In this document: in pieces, positions 23,701 through 36,200 of the stretch
Position numbering within the stretch: the stretch's first letter is position 1
How the letters are laid out: each line of letters opens with the position of its first letter
NCBI GenBank assembly: GCA_016169945.1
Contig: JADLSH010000190.1
Location: 992,001-1,056,000 of the forward strand
Length of the DNA: 64,000 nucleotides
DNA from: Trachythela sp. YZ-2020
Taxonomy: Eukaryota; Cnidaria; Anthozoa; Malacalcyonacea; Clavulariidae
Reading direction: 5' to 3'
Program-made: the position numbers and the translations under genes
Notes under the pieces: generated by a model
Databases searched by the model: none
What the model saw: the letters and a program-made list of their open reading frames with translations, nothing else
Told to the model about the DNA's origin: nothing

Positions 23701-25339
23701 TGTGAATACATTCAAATGTCTCGTTGTTTTTTCAGACAAGAAGTAGTGAAAAGAAAATCATCATCTGGAACAAAGCAGAAATCTTCCAAGATTTTGGTTC
23801 GTAATGTTCCATTTGAAGCCACACAGAAAGAACTCCGAGAGCTGTTCGGGTAAGAACGCGAGAAAATTGAGAGTTCAGTGTAGGTAGTATTCTACAATAA
23901 GCTGCCGTGGTTTGTGTCTGAACTACTTGAAAAAGATATCTCAAACGTGGTGGTCCAGTGTAGGTAGTATTCTACAATAAGCTGCCGTGGTTTGTGTCTG
24001 AACTACCTGAAAAAGATATCTCAAACGTGGTGGTTCAGTGTAGGTAGTATTCTACAATAAGCTGCCGTGGTTTGTGTCTGAACTACTTGAATACTTTAAC
24101 TCCAACACAAACACACAGCAGCAAATTGTAAAATGAAGTCCCGTGTTCTTGTTTTAATCAGGACGTTTGGTGAGCTAAAGACTGTTCGTTTACCCAAGAA
24201 GTTATCAGGCACTGGACCTCACAGAGGATTCGCGTTCATTGATTTTCTCACAAAACAGGATGCAAAGGTAACTTGAGTTTAAAAAAGGCCTTACCTAACA
24301 TACTTTGACGTGTTTTGAAATTACTATTAATAATAAACGACTTTGGGTTGACGATAGAACTTCTCAAACGAACCTGTATATAAGAAATTAAACGCGAAAG
24401 TTGAGTTAATTTATGGACGTTTATTACCGTGGTATCAAGACAACGATACGGTGGTGATTTTCTTTTTGTTTTGCTCATGAAGTAGTAATGAGTTTGAGGA
24501 ATCTTATGCATTTAGCGATCTTTTGCAATGAAGGAATACGCTTTCTAGAGCTGCGGAAGACTGTGGAGCAATTTTAAATTCAAAATTTATCGATTCGAGT
24601 GCAATTGGATCGGATATGAATCAGATTTGTACAGTTCTAAAATGGGAACTCAATCTAAATAATTCTTTTCAGAGAGCGTTTAAATCTCTGTGTACAAGTA
24701 CTCATTTATATGGTCGTCGTCTGGTGTTGGAGTGGGCTGATGACTCAGAGAGTATTGATGAATTGAGGAAGAAGACTGCAGATTATTTTCATGAACGTAT
24801 CCTTGATATTGATGATGTTTATGGTTTGATGGTGGTGGTAGGTAATGGTGAGTAATGGTGAGTAATGGTTAGCGATGATAAGTGACATTGAATGATAGAA
24901 GGTGATGCTCAGTGATGGTTAATGATTTGTAGTGGTGGTTTATGATGGTATAAGATGGTCACTGATTGATGGTTTGGTAATGGTGGTTGATGACTTGATG
25001 GTAGACAATGATGATGGTTGATGGTATTGAATGGTGGTGAGTGATGGTTAATGAAGGTGAGTGATGGCGATGATGGTTAGTGGTGGTAGATGATGGTCAG
25101 TGATGGTGAATGATGGTTGGTGATAGTTGATAATGGTTAATGATGGGTAATGATGATTAAGTATGGCAAATATGGTAAATGATGATTAAAGATGGTCATT
25201 GATGGGTAATAATGGTGGTTAGTGGTGGATAATGATGCTGCATAATGGTTAATGATGGTGATTACAATTCTTAACCTGATGCTTAGCAAAAAAGAAGGTG
25301 AAAGCAAAAGACTTGACTGATGAATTGGATGGACAATAA
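17773..25339 (+). CDS. RBM19: RBM19 / Mrd1, six-RRM ribosome biogenesis protein
   Basis: Fifteen exons: 17773-18321, 19016-19076, 19225-19856, 20187-20457, about 21165/21185-21429, 21661-21861, 22343-22463, 22580-22659, 22780-22846, 23229-23308, 23571-23626, 23736-23849, 24162-24267, 24673-24796 and 25287-25339; about 920 residues. Six RRMs are recognisable: RRM1 at [12 protein letters not shown] with [11 protein letters not shown]2 at [13 protein letters not shown] with GRAYIDL; RRM3 at [10 protein letters not shown] with GFAFITF; RRM4 at [12 protein letters not shown]5 at [10 protein letters not shown] with [10 protein letters not shown]6 at [11 protein letters not shown] with GFAFIDF. Lys/Glu-rich linkers separate RRM1-3. 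The family (yeast Mrd1) acts in the nucleolus in pre-rRNA processing of the small subunit. In exon 5 the acceptor at 21165 gives the conserved SSYKKK but then a frameshift to a stop; the acceptor at 21185 keeps phase. The stop codon overlaps an AATAAA at 25335-25340. Confidence 0.95.
20749..21026. mobile_element. 278-bp hAT-type MITE nested in actctcat repeat, RBM19 intron 4
   Basis: Terminal inverted repeats cagggattattctaagg and ccttagaataatccctg, flanked on both sides by the 8-bp duplication ggttaaag (20741-20748 and 21027-21034). TIRs starting CAGGG with 8-bp target duplications are typical of hAT elements. The interior has several aatctcatttatcactgcac units. It is inserted into the actctcat-type repeat that spans about 20560-21090. 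Confidence 0.9.
21868..22320 (-). repeat. tRNA-derived SINE split by a MITE, RBM19 intron 6
   Basis: The SINE tail (actttatttataccggatag, tctagaggtccagtaaggaa) ends near 21970, and the SINE body resumes at about 22263 (gaagcactcttctcacatgc). The 290 bp in between is the MITE family also seen at 590-910. The MITE inserted into a pre-existing SINE. Confidence 0.75.
23873..24090. repeat. 80-bp tandem repeat, about 2.7 copies, RBM19 intron 12
   Basis: Period 80, with units starting at about 23873, 23953 and 24033. The unit contains agtgtaggtagtattctaca, gctgccgtggtttgtgtctg and gatatctcaaacgtggtggt. The same unit forms a longer array in an LRWD1 intron at 55092-55520. Confidence 0.9.
24290..24500. 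mobile_element. Truncated MITE copy, RBM19 intron 13
   Basis: Shares catactttgacgtgttttg and the region gtttattaccgtggtatcaa with the elements at 590-910 and about 21975-22265, but lacks the left arm. Degenerate and probably old. Confidence 0.65.
24830..25255 (+). repeat. Degenerate gatggtnagtgatggt simple repeat, RBM19 intron 14
   Basis: About 420 bp of imperfect tgatggt/agtgatggtta units fill the last RBM19 intron. There is no coding potential. Smaller arrays of the same kind lie at 3863-3930 (NF1 intron) and, as the complement type, at 28575-28740. Confidence 0.9.
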
Positions 25340-25677
25340 AGCTGAAAAACAAACATTAAGTTAGTCTGAAAATTTGAATCCAGTACTCAACAGTAGTCAG
25401 GTATCTGTAGATGGATCATTGACTATAAGGTACAATTATTCAGCTGATTTATTTGACCAGGTTCTTACCTATGTCAAAAACCCATCATTCATATTAATGA
25501 CAATTAAAAGTAAGTGTGTTTACAAATTTATTATGATCTTGTAAAAGAAAACTGCAACAATTCAATTAAAAATAAATATGGGTATTAAAAATTTAGTTGA
25601 AACCATATAAAAATATCATAATGAAACTTATTATAGATGTACTGTACACAACTATCAATAATTAATGTCAGGTAAGA
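25340..25677. other. RBM19 / DUF1499-like 3'-3' intergenic region
   Basis: Tail-to-tail spacer of about 340 bp, AT-rich, holding the 3' UTRs of both genes. I see no other structure beyond an aaaataaatatg at about 25567 that could serve as a poly(A) signal for RBM19. Confidence 0.6.
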
Positions 25678-26853
25678 TTAGATTTGTTGCTCTAACTTGT
25701 CCAGCTGCATTGCTTCTTTGATTCTTGTCAATCGCTTTTTGTTAAACTGATAATCGTAGAATGGTGCGAAAAAGAAAATCTGTAAAGGAATAGAGAGACG
25801 TGTTGTTAATATTAAGTACTTAAGTTATATGTTTGCCTACTCGTTACTAGAAAACTAATTTACAATTAACCTTACTGTGTTAAAAAGAAATGATAAAGGT
25901 ACCCATACTGGTAGTAGACCTGACGAGAAGGATTTTGCCTGAAACAAGAAAATAATACAATCGCCAATAAGCTCAGTACACATAATTTTTTATGCTATAT
26001 TTTTATTAAGCTACACTTCTTTTTAAACAAATGATGTCTTACTTTTGCTTCAGTGCCAGAAAATTGCCCAGGATAAAATTCAATTTCAACAACGTCAAGC
26101 CATTCCGCTTTTGTATAACTAAAAATTTGGACAATATTTCTCTCCCTATCAACCTAAAAGGAACATACAAACGTACTTGATAGCAGCTGTGGGCCTGTGG
26201 CACTTACCATGGTGCACCCCTTGCCAAGCAGGGGGAGGAAGGGGGGATTCAAAGGCTTGTTCTATTCAAGCAAAGGTATGCCTAATTACCTTATGCAAAA
26301 ATATTTTTTCCTTCTCTGCCAATCTTGCCACAGCATTGACAACTTTCTGAACACATATTGCTGGAGTGAGCTCTGTTATTTCCCACCTGGGAAGAACATT
26401 AAATTTAAGCTTATAAATACTAATATAGTTATTAATATTTTGGTGAGTTATTAATAAATTGGAATTCAGATACGACAAATTGTTATAAATATAATATGGA
26501 ACATCGTAAATTGCTTCATTAATGTATCAATTACTTAGAATAATAGTAACAGATATGATATGGCATATATTTCTGTGTTTGCATAATATATAAACACTGG
26601 GTTTTCAACTTTTCATAACGTGTTGAAGTTGAACTGTATTTATACCGAGTTAGGGTAACATTCAAGTATTATTTTCTAGTAGAATTGTATAGCAGTGTCA
26701 GAAGTTTAAGTGTGACAATTGAATATAAATAAAAACATGAAAAAGCCAATACCTCTCGTTACAAGAATGCAAATTTCTGATACCCGGAAGCCAGATCGCT
26801 GGCCGTAATTTTGCTTGAAGAGGAGACTGAAGTGCACTTAAAATACACACCAT
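25678..26853 (-). CDS. Small predicted mitochondrial protein resembling DUF1499
   Basis: Five exons on the minus strand: 26853-26753, 26386-26290, 26153-26043, 25938-25876 and 25779-25678, all with GT-AG sites and continuous phase; 157 residues. A longer start at 26907 is also in frame. The N-terminus (MVCILSALQSPLQAKLRPAI, then LPGIRNLHS) is basic and hydroxylated without acidic residues and looks like a mitochondrial transit peptide. The middle has WLDVVEIEF; a hydrophobic stretch LLPVWVPLSFLFNTIFFFAP follows; the end is FNKKRLTRIKEAMQLDKLEQ. The order of these segments (D-V-EI-F, then AKSFSSG, then YDYQFNKKRLTRI) resembles the DUF1499 family pattern. I do not recognise a named orthologue and assign no function. 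It is divergent with EFCAB5. Confidence 0.7.
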
Positions 26854-27279
26854 TTTAAACCTTATTTTGTTAGAGAACCAACTTGAGAAATAGCCATTTA
26901 TTTTCACATTATGTTTAGAAAGTTAGCTCACAAAAGTGAAAGTCAGCAAGTGTCACAAGTTTGACAATTTCTACGTAATTTGAATAGTTAATTTTTTATT
27001 ATTAACTTCTCAAAAAGACAAGCCATAAAGCGGTAACCTTGGAAACTAAGTACTTTTTTTTCAAACTACAAATCACAACAACCAAATCACAACAACAAAA
27101 CCACGTTTGTAGTAGAAGGTAGTCAATTTCTTTTACCCATGTTAAAATTTTTACGGTATATTGCTTATAGCTTCTGCTTTGTGCTTTAAAACAGAACAAA
27201 ACTAAGCGATATTATTCAATATTCATAAATAAATTCGTCGAAGTGTCATTTCATAATTTATAGATCGAACGCTAGAGAA
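26854..27279. promoter_or_regulatory. Divergent promoter region, DUF1499-like / EFCAB5
   Basis: About 426 bp between two start codons pointing away from each other. AT-rich, with aaatcacaacaac repeats near 27067-27100. No recognisable CpG-rich core or named motif was seen. Confidence 0.55.
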
Positions 27280-30200
27280 ATGGCAGATTCTATGCTTGCG
27301 CAAAGGCCAATTACTGACGTAAAAAATCAAAATCAAATTGAACAAGAAAGCTCGAAGCGTATAGCATCGCCGTACGTCGCACAGCTTGCAAGAAGCTCAG
27401 TCCGTCGCTGGAAATCGAAGCATGAAGCGATCATAAATAAACGAATCGAAAAAACTAGGTCGGAACGCAAAAAACGTTTGAGGGAAATGGCCTTTCCTCA
27501 AAACAGACTTGTGCCTTTGGACGTGTTAGCGCGAGAATGGATGGACAATAATCCAGTAACTATCGACCTTCGGATTTATTTGATAGAAAATCTATTTCCT
27601 TCTCTAATCATGGGCTTGGAGAAATTACTCACAGAGGCAGAAAAACGCGAACTAGTTGAAACTAAAACTGCTGTAGCAAATTTTAATCCAGTGAATTATT
27701 TAGCACAGCACCTAATGCGGAATAATCCAAGGTATAGTAATTTCCCAGAAGCATCGCCCTATGCAAAAGGTTTGCGGAAAGTTGCTGAGGACTTGAAGAG
27801 CGAGATATTCGAGATGGATTCAAATCGATTGGCTACGTTAAAAGCAAGTGCACAGGTGAAGCGGATGGAAAGAGAAAAAATGGAACGAATGAAAGGGGAA
27901 GAGCTCGATCGAAGAAGTCAACTGCTTGAGAATGTGTTTGTTACCTGGGCACAAAATGAAGACACAATACCATTAACCATAGTAAGTAGGGATTTTGTAG
28001 TGTTGACTGCTGTAACAGCCTGCGAGCAGGCCCTTTATTGGGGTCTGCTTGTAGGCCAGCTGCCGAGGTACTTCTTTAGCTTGGTTGTCAGGAGCAGGAA
28101 CTACTTTGTCTAAGTGTCAAATAGAATCATGGCATATTTGTTGTTCTGTTTGCTGACTGCCGTTAGCCTGTGAGCAGGCCCTTATTGGGGTCTGCTTGCA
28201 GGGCAGCTGCCGAGGTACTTCTTTAGCTTGGTTGTCAGGAGCAGGAACTACTTTGTCTAAGTGTCAAATAGAATCATGGCATATTTGTTGTTTTGTTTTC
28301 AGGTTCAAAATGCATTGTGCTCATTCCGAGAACGTTCTGACTCTTTACATGAGGAAATAAGAAGAGGTATAATTATTGTTTGATGTAATATGTTTATCCT
28401 AGCCAAGGGCTAACCATTCTCACAGCCTTTACCTTTACTAATATATGGTAAATAATGCATTCTGTGTTCAATATTCATTCTCAGAGGCATATTTTGCCAT
28501 TGATCCACCAAAATTAGATTCACATGGAACATTTCTTGGTGTCCATGAATTCAAAGAGGTACAACTACTGCACTGTTATCTAAATCATTGTCGACCATTA
28601 TCATTCATTACCACCATCACAAACACCACCATTATCATCATCATCACACCACCATCAATCATCTTCATCACCATCATTTCTATTACCATCACAACCATCA
28701 TCACTACCACTATCATCATTACCATCATAACCACCACTTTTTCAAATTCTTATTAAATTCTCCAGGTTTTGGGTACATGTACCATTAGCCTTTCAAATCG
28801 AGCATTTGAGAAATTTTTGGAACACTTTGCTCAGTGTGCATATGATTTCCAACAAGCTGCTGAGAGAGTGACTATCAGGTGGGTATTGATAAGACTTAAT
28901 AATATTATTCAATGCCCTCAGACGAATCTATAATCAATGGACACCAACGGGGAAGGTTTCAAATGTCCATTGGGATGAGTACTTACAGTAAAGATGCCTG
29001 CTAGATAGAGTGTCTGTTGATTAAAGGTTTGCCTGTATCTTCAGTCACCGAAGGACTAAGGCAGTTAGATTAATGGCTGTCACATTTTATAAACTGTATA
29101 TAACCTTGGACTTGTTATTATTCCCTTGCAACAGATACACTTTGAAGGCACTTTTCCTCGCTTGTGATCATGACGCGGTAAGTCTGTGCATTAAATTCTT
29201 ACCTATTGCTATTTTTCAAGTCGCCAACAGCAGCCTTGTAGTCTGACGATCCACGATAAAATCTTCAATTCCTTTCTTGAATTTAAGGTTGGGGTCTTGG
29301 ACAGACACCGAGTGCTGGAAATCTTGGGCAATTACTACGACAGCTCCACTGAAGAAATCAAAGTAACGTTACGAAACCCCAGGAAATGTACGTATTGTGC
29401 TGTTTTGTTTGCAGCTTGTAAGTTTAGTAAGTTCCTGGGGAGTTCAGACACAAACCGCAGCAGCTTATATTTCTTTTTAAACTCTCAATTCCAGGGCCTA
29501 TTGTTGATGTCGAGGAATGTGAAGATTACGTGTTAGCTGAAGAACAAAGCAAGGAAGAACTGAACAAAGTCTATGAAACTCCTGACCTAAAAGAAGACAA
29601 ACCAAAAATATCCGAAAAGATACCTCAGGCCACTGGTGAGAAGAACGGTGAGAGAACTATCATAACACACAGCCATAAATTAAAACTAGATGTTGCAATA
29701 ATCATCTGCCATGGTTTAGTTCGCAACTACCTAAAAAGATTAAAAATATTGAAACGTTTCAAGCGACGGCTCTCGTCAGGAGCTATTCGCGTAGGACATT
29801 AAGCATTGTTTAAGTTCGCATGTCTTGCCATAATACGGCTAACAAAGTTGAGAAGCATTGTTGAATGAACACATCCTTACATACTTTTGATGTTTCGTCT
29901 CTAGAAGAAGAAAAGAAGGGCGAAGTCACGGCTAAAACTCCAGAGACAGTAGAAACGAAGAAGTCAGAGTCAAACGAAGACACGGCGAATGTTCACGAAG
30001 ACTCGAACGATGACAAAAGTGATAAAAACGACGTGAAAGACAAGCTTGTGCAAGATGGCGGCGAGAGTCAGATAAGTTTGAAAAAAGAAGAAGATGGAGA
30101 TGAGATACAAGATGGCGAAGAAGTCGAGCCCAAACCTGCTCACACTTTATCTGAAGGTTTGTGAGGAAAATTTGTCATTTTATCAAAGGATGTTGGTGGG

Positions 30201-33200
30201 ACAGTGGTTATTGCATGTATCTTTCATCTCTGTGACATGGGTTCCATTCCTGCAATATGCAGTTGTCTGATTATAATATCACCTCAGTCACATGTCTGAT
30301 GATCCGTCTGTTTGCTGTAGTTAGATACATAAAAATAATCAAACTATTGTTTCTGTGCCCAAGTTTGTCCAGACGATCATCCGTCTCGAAATCAAATATA
30401 TTATATTTTCTTTCAGATGAGATGTCATCATCTAGCCACTCAATCGTCACTGAAGATTGTTCACAGTCCGTGACAACCGGGTCAGCGTTTGATAAACATC
30501 TTTTGAATCAAACTCAGTTTGTTAATCTTTGTGAACAATTTCTGGGCGACGAACCTCTGAGGTGAGTTTAACCTGTATAGGTCAGACTTGGGTACGTTTC
30601 AGTAAGAGTTACAGCTAGGACAACAGAATGATGGTGCAGGTCAACTTCAGAAATATTGTCACGAAGAGAAGAAAGGAAATTAAACTACATCTCTTGATTC
30701 TATCTATTTGCCACCAAATGCAAGACAGTAGTCTTGCATTTGGTGGCAAATAGATAGAATCAAGAGATGTAGTTTAATAATGAAAAGAATTAACATTATT
30801 TTCTCGCTCTGATAAATGCAGGTTGACAACAATCTGCTGAACGATAGTGCTTACTGCTTATAGTGGAACATCTCAATACAGAAACAAAACCCATAATATT
30901 AAAAGCAGATTTCTCTCATTATTTTCCCTAATATACGTAGGTCTGTTCTGGACAGTCTGGTGAGATTTATTAAAGCGAGTTACAGTGAAACAGATGAAGA
31001 ACGAATTGTGCGTCAGGCAAAGGTAGGGAAGAAAGCTATAGTAATTATTTCGTTTAGTTCTCCGAATAATCTCACGTATTCTTCTAGTGAGACCAGTGTA
31101 GACAGAATTTGGCTTGTTAGTTCCTTCGTTCGCTTTGTTTATTACGGTATTATCGACGTTTCGAGCAAAGTTGGGCTTCCTCAGACACTTAGCAAAGTTA
31201 ATGTGGGAAAATGCTGTTTATATTGAAGTCAAATCACGGGTCAAACAGAAAAAAGACATTAAATAAAGATTCGCTTTGACACAGTTCTATTTCAATACCA
31301 AATACAAATTATTTAATAATATATAATAGAGATATATACATATAGATATAAAGCTTTATAATGCACGCTTTCTGATTAAGTTCATGAGTGTCTTCAAAGT
31401 ACAATAACTAAACACATGCATAGTTGGTGTATATTTGAGTTTAGACATAGACACAAGCTGTAGCGCCATATCTAGAAACATTCATAGCCGGCAGTTCTTG
31501 CCATGCATTATGGCCAATCACGTAATACTCCACACTCTTCCCGAGCCCCCCAAACTCCGCAGACTGACCGCCCATAACCACGATCACATCACTCATGACC
31601 ACAGCAGCGAGACAAGTTCTCGTCTCTAACATTGAAGGCAATCTCTTGTACTCTTGAGTGGTCACATTAAACATTACAACATCTTTCAGTGACTTATTTC
31701 TATCCCTGCAGCCACCCAGGATAATTATATTATCTTTGTACGCGACAGATGCCATGTTCATTACTGCATATGGCAAAGAAGGCAGAGTTTTCAACTCATT
31801 CTTAGCCACATCATATTTCTCCATCTTACTTTGTTGACCTCCAACGATGTAAATATCGTTACCAAAGCAATGCACACCTGCAGAGTTGTACCGACCTTGC
31901 TCCTCCTCTATGAGTGTTCTTGATTCTTCCGGTGATTCAAGTGAGGTTTCTACAACACCTTTGTTGAACGTGAGGATTCTGTTTCCATACCGTAAACCAT
32001 TGTGTCGAGCATTGCTGGGCAAAGAAACAGATGATACGGTCGAAGTGTAACCACTTTCACTTGGGTTGAGGTATTCAATCCGTTCCGAACCTCCACAAAC
32101 CATTATTTTCTTCTCGTAAACAAACGAAAACGAGTTAACACGACCAAAAAATAAACAGTTTTTAACCAGCGTCCACGTCTTTGTCGACCAGTTGAAAACC
32201 TCAAGTGATAGGTAAGTTTCGTCAAAAAATACCCCACCATAGCCGCCGAAAACGAAAATTTGTCCATTTACGACAACTGTCCCCTCTCGCTGAACGGTCG
32301 TAGAACTGGCACGGCGCAGGGGATCTTGAAGGTCTTTTATACTTTGATCATATGCTTTTAATTTCTCCAGCATTTCACCTTGAGTGAGAACAACTCGTTT
32401 CAACGACTCGTTCATTTCACTTAGTTGTAATTTCATTTCGTTCATTTCTTTTCTTAATGTACACTTGTGTTTCTCATAATCAACGTACACCATCTCTTCA
32501 GCACAGGATTCGCAAGTCATCTTTCTAAACTTGCATTCTTCTGTCTCGTGGCTTTCTTTATCACGTCTGTTCACCGTCTCTTTGCAGCCTTCGTTCGAGC
32601 AAACAACCGGAGCATAACCACACGTTTGTTCATGTAACAACAGCTCTTCAACTTTAACATTCTCCTCGCAACCTCGAGAAACATGACTACAACGTGGTTT
32701 CTTTATCTGGGAAACGATTTCGAGAATAATTCGAGATGGTGGTCGCAGCGTTTCAAGCGTCAGTTGGTCTATACAAAGTGGACATGTTTCGGAGTTTCCC
32801 AAATGCTTCGTGATACATTTCCGACAAAAGTAATGCTCGTTGTTCTGACATTGAACTGGGTCATGCAAAATCTCCAAACATATTTTGCAGGAGAAATTAT
32901 CCATGAATGAAAAACCGAGATTGCTGTTGTTTTCAGCCATGGTGGCATTGCGAAAGAACGAGGAAGTGTGATTGAATGTCTGATCTAGAGTTCGCCACGG
33001 CATTCTGGGAATTAAAGTATTGTTTCAAGAAGAACTTGATATCATAACCATTATTATTGGTTGACCGAACAATTGTCTATGACCTTTTTAACCTCTTAGT
33101 ACATATGAATAACAGCTCTATTAGTATTTCAAAGGCGTGGATCAATATGATTGGTGAAAACAAAAATTTATATCTTCATGTTTTTCAGCATAGTTTACCC

Positions 33201-36200
33201 GTGCAGTAACATTGGATCAATATGAGATGACCCTTTACTGGACCTCTAGGGAGAACAGTTTAGAACTGATAGAGCTATCCAGTATAAATAAAGTTAGTTT
33301 AGTTTAGGTTTCATCCTGCAGTAACACTGGATCAATATGAGATGACCCTTACTGGACCTCTAGGGAGAACAGCTTAGAACTTATAGAGCTATCCAATATA
33401 AATAGAGTTAGTTTAGTTATCTTTTCGAAGCTGGTTCCTGCAATATATTTGAAGTTTAATATATTTTCCATTGCAAGGCTCGTAAGGAAGCTCGTATCAG
33501 CAAACGCAAACACATGGTGGATCAACTCTTTGACTTCTGGGACGTGGATAGATCTGGAACATTGAATTTCCAAGAGGTTATGGATGTTTTATCAAGGTGG
33601 AAAGATATTTCAGCGCAGCCTGAATTCCAGGAATGTAAGGAAATACTTCATGTAGCTTTGAACGAACATTCACGTGGTTTAGAACCACATTCATTCAACA
33701 TTGCGATTAGCTATAAGTCAATGGTTTTAGTTTTAAAATGAACTGATACTTTTTCCAATTGGCGGTTTTCAGTAAGCATTAAAGGACAGCAGATGGTGAT
33801 CGACTTCACAACTATTAACACTTATGCGAGCAACAAAATTGAACTATTACATCTCTCAATTCTATTTATTGCCACCAAATAAAAGACTTTACATATAATG
33901 AAAAGAATTAACATTATTTTCTCACTCTGATAACTGTCTGTTGATCGTCATCTGCTGCTGCAAGATGCAGCCAGCAACACAATGTAACATTTTCCTTGTC
34001 TTTCTCTAGTTATGGAAGAAAACTACACAGATACGCGAGAGTTTACCTGTTCAGAACTTCATGATTACATCGACTCAGTTTGTACAGCATGTTTCCCACA
34101 TGAAGATCCATTTGAAGCTATTGTTATATTCCTTCATACTAGTATAGAGGTAAGGTTTCAGAACTGCACACGAAAGATTGTACGTTCATTTGACTCTATC
34201 AAATACCGCAGGCTTTCTCCAAATACTCCGGTTTCCTCCTGTATTATCACTGGACAAATAGAAGATGACTCATACTAACCTCATGGGAGAACAGTTTAGA
34301 ACTGATAGAGCTATCCAGTATAAATAAAGTTAGTTTAGTTTAGGTTTCCTCCTGTAGTAACACTGGATCAATAAGGGATGACCTTTACTGGACCTCTAGG
34401 GAGAACAGTTTAGAACTGGTAGAGCTATCCAGTATAAATAAAGTTAGTTTAGTTTAGGTTTCCTCCTGTAGTAACACTGGATCAATAAGGGATGGCGTTG
34501 CAGGACCTCTAGGAAGAACAGTTTAGAACTGATAGAGCCGCTATCTCGTATAAATAAATATAGTTTCGTTTACAACAAATAGTTCTTGTAGCGAACATTT
34601 GAAGAGAGAAAGCGAGGCGAGGCAAGAAAATCTTGGTTAAACGACATTGATAACGCAGCTAGGACCAGTGGTGGGATTGTTGATGGGGTTTACGAAGCTA
34701 CATTTGAAGCTCTATTCGGTGATGCTGCGGCACATGGCAGAGGAAAGGTAAGGCGCCCTGTGGAGGTAGTAGCATAGGAGGATTTAACTAAGCACTATCG
34801 TGCAGCAGATGGTGGTCAACCTGCAGTTAACAGAGTGAGAAAATTATGTTAATTCTTTTCATTATATATAGTAGTCTTGTATTTGGAGGCAAGTATATAC
34901 AATTGAGAGATGTAGCTTAATTTCCTTGCTCTTAGTAAGTGTCAACATTTCTGAAGTTGATCACCATCTGTTGCCCCGTAATTCTTACTGATGTCCACCA
35001 ATACACAGCCGTCGAACATTGCGTTCAAGTGCTTGCTAATGTCCTCTTTCTCTACAGGTCATAAGTGCTTCAATTGCTCTACTAGAAAACAACTTAAACC
35101 CAGAGAAACAACAACGAGGCGAGACGCTACTCCGCTATGTAGCCGCGACCCCTAACGATGTCCCGTTTGTCATGAAGAAATGTTTATATCGAGATATGAG
35201 GTCTATCAGTTTTGCTGTGGTGGATTCTGGCAAGCCAATACATGTAGCAAAGGTTCACAATCATCCTGGGGTTCAACTGTGGAATCCTGCTAGGAAGGAA
35301 ACGGTAATTGAGCGATGCTTTGCGTGGAGGACTGAGACAAATCTCGTACCCAGGGTCTCTGCTCAACTGCAGGGTTTCTAGGTTGGCACTGGTCTTAGAA
35401 TATTGGTGGTACAGTGGTTAGTGTATATGTTTTTCACAGCTGTGGGCAGATTCGATTCCTACTGTGGGCTGGGTTCGATTCCTACTGTGGCAGGATTCGA
35501 TTCCTACAATAGGCAGTTGTCTGATTGTAATTTTATGTCAGTCTCATGTGAGAAGAGTATCTCCAGTATGACTCTTTTTACTGAACCTCTAGGGAAAACA
35601 GTTTAGAACTGATAGAGATATCCGATATAAATAAAGTTAGTTTAGTTTAGGTTTCCTCCTGTAGTAACACTGGATCGATAAGGGATGGCCCTTACTGGAC
35701 CTCTAGGGAAAACAGTTTAGAACTGATAGAGCTATCCAGTATAAATAAAGTTAGTTTAGTTTAGGTTTCCTCCTGTAGTAACACTGGATCAATAAGAGAT
35801 GACCCTTACTGGACCTCTAGGGAGAACAGTTTAGAACTGATAGAGCTATCTAGTATAAATAGAGTTATGATCTAGTATAAATATAGTCGATGTTATCCTC
35901 TCTTAGGGTGCCAGTGGATCTCTCATAGTACTCCCTCTAAAAGATTATGAGAAGAGAGTGACGGGAGTTCTGGCGGTTGACACTCTGGATGACCCCATGG
36001 AGAAGTCTGTTTTCATCACACACGAAATTAGTTTTTATCAGGTTTGACTTTTTTTGCTGTTTGTATATAAGCTTCAGTAATTCAGTTAAGCCTAGTTTGC
36101 ATTTCGCCGTAACTATCGTGAACAAGTCATGTTCGACGATGTGAAATAGTCTGGATCTTTCTTTATCTTTTGTATACTGTATGCAAATCAGTCTTTACTG

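Noticed and set aside
28445..28788. His-rich reading frames over the cat/cac repeat
   Set aside because: These are translations of a simple triplet repeat in an EFCAB5 intron.
35395..35480. Functional tRNA gene
   Set aside because: A- and B-box-like sequences are present, but there is no cloverleaf with acceptor and anticodon stems, and the sequence continues into SINE body; it is a SINE head.
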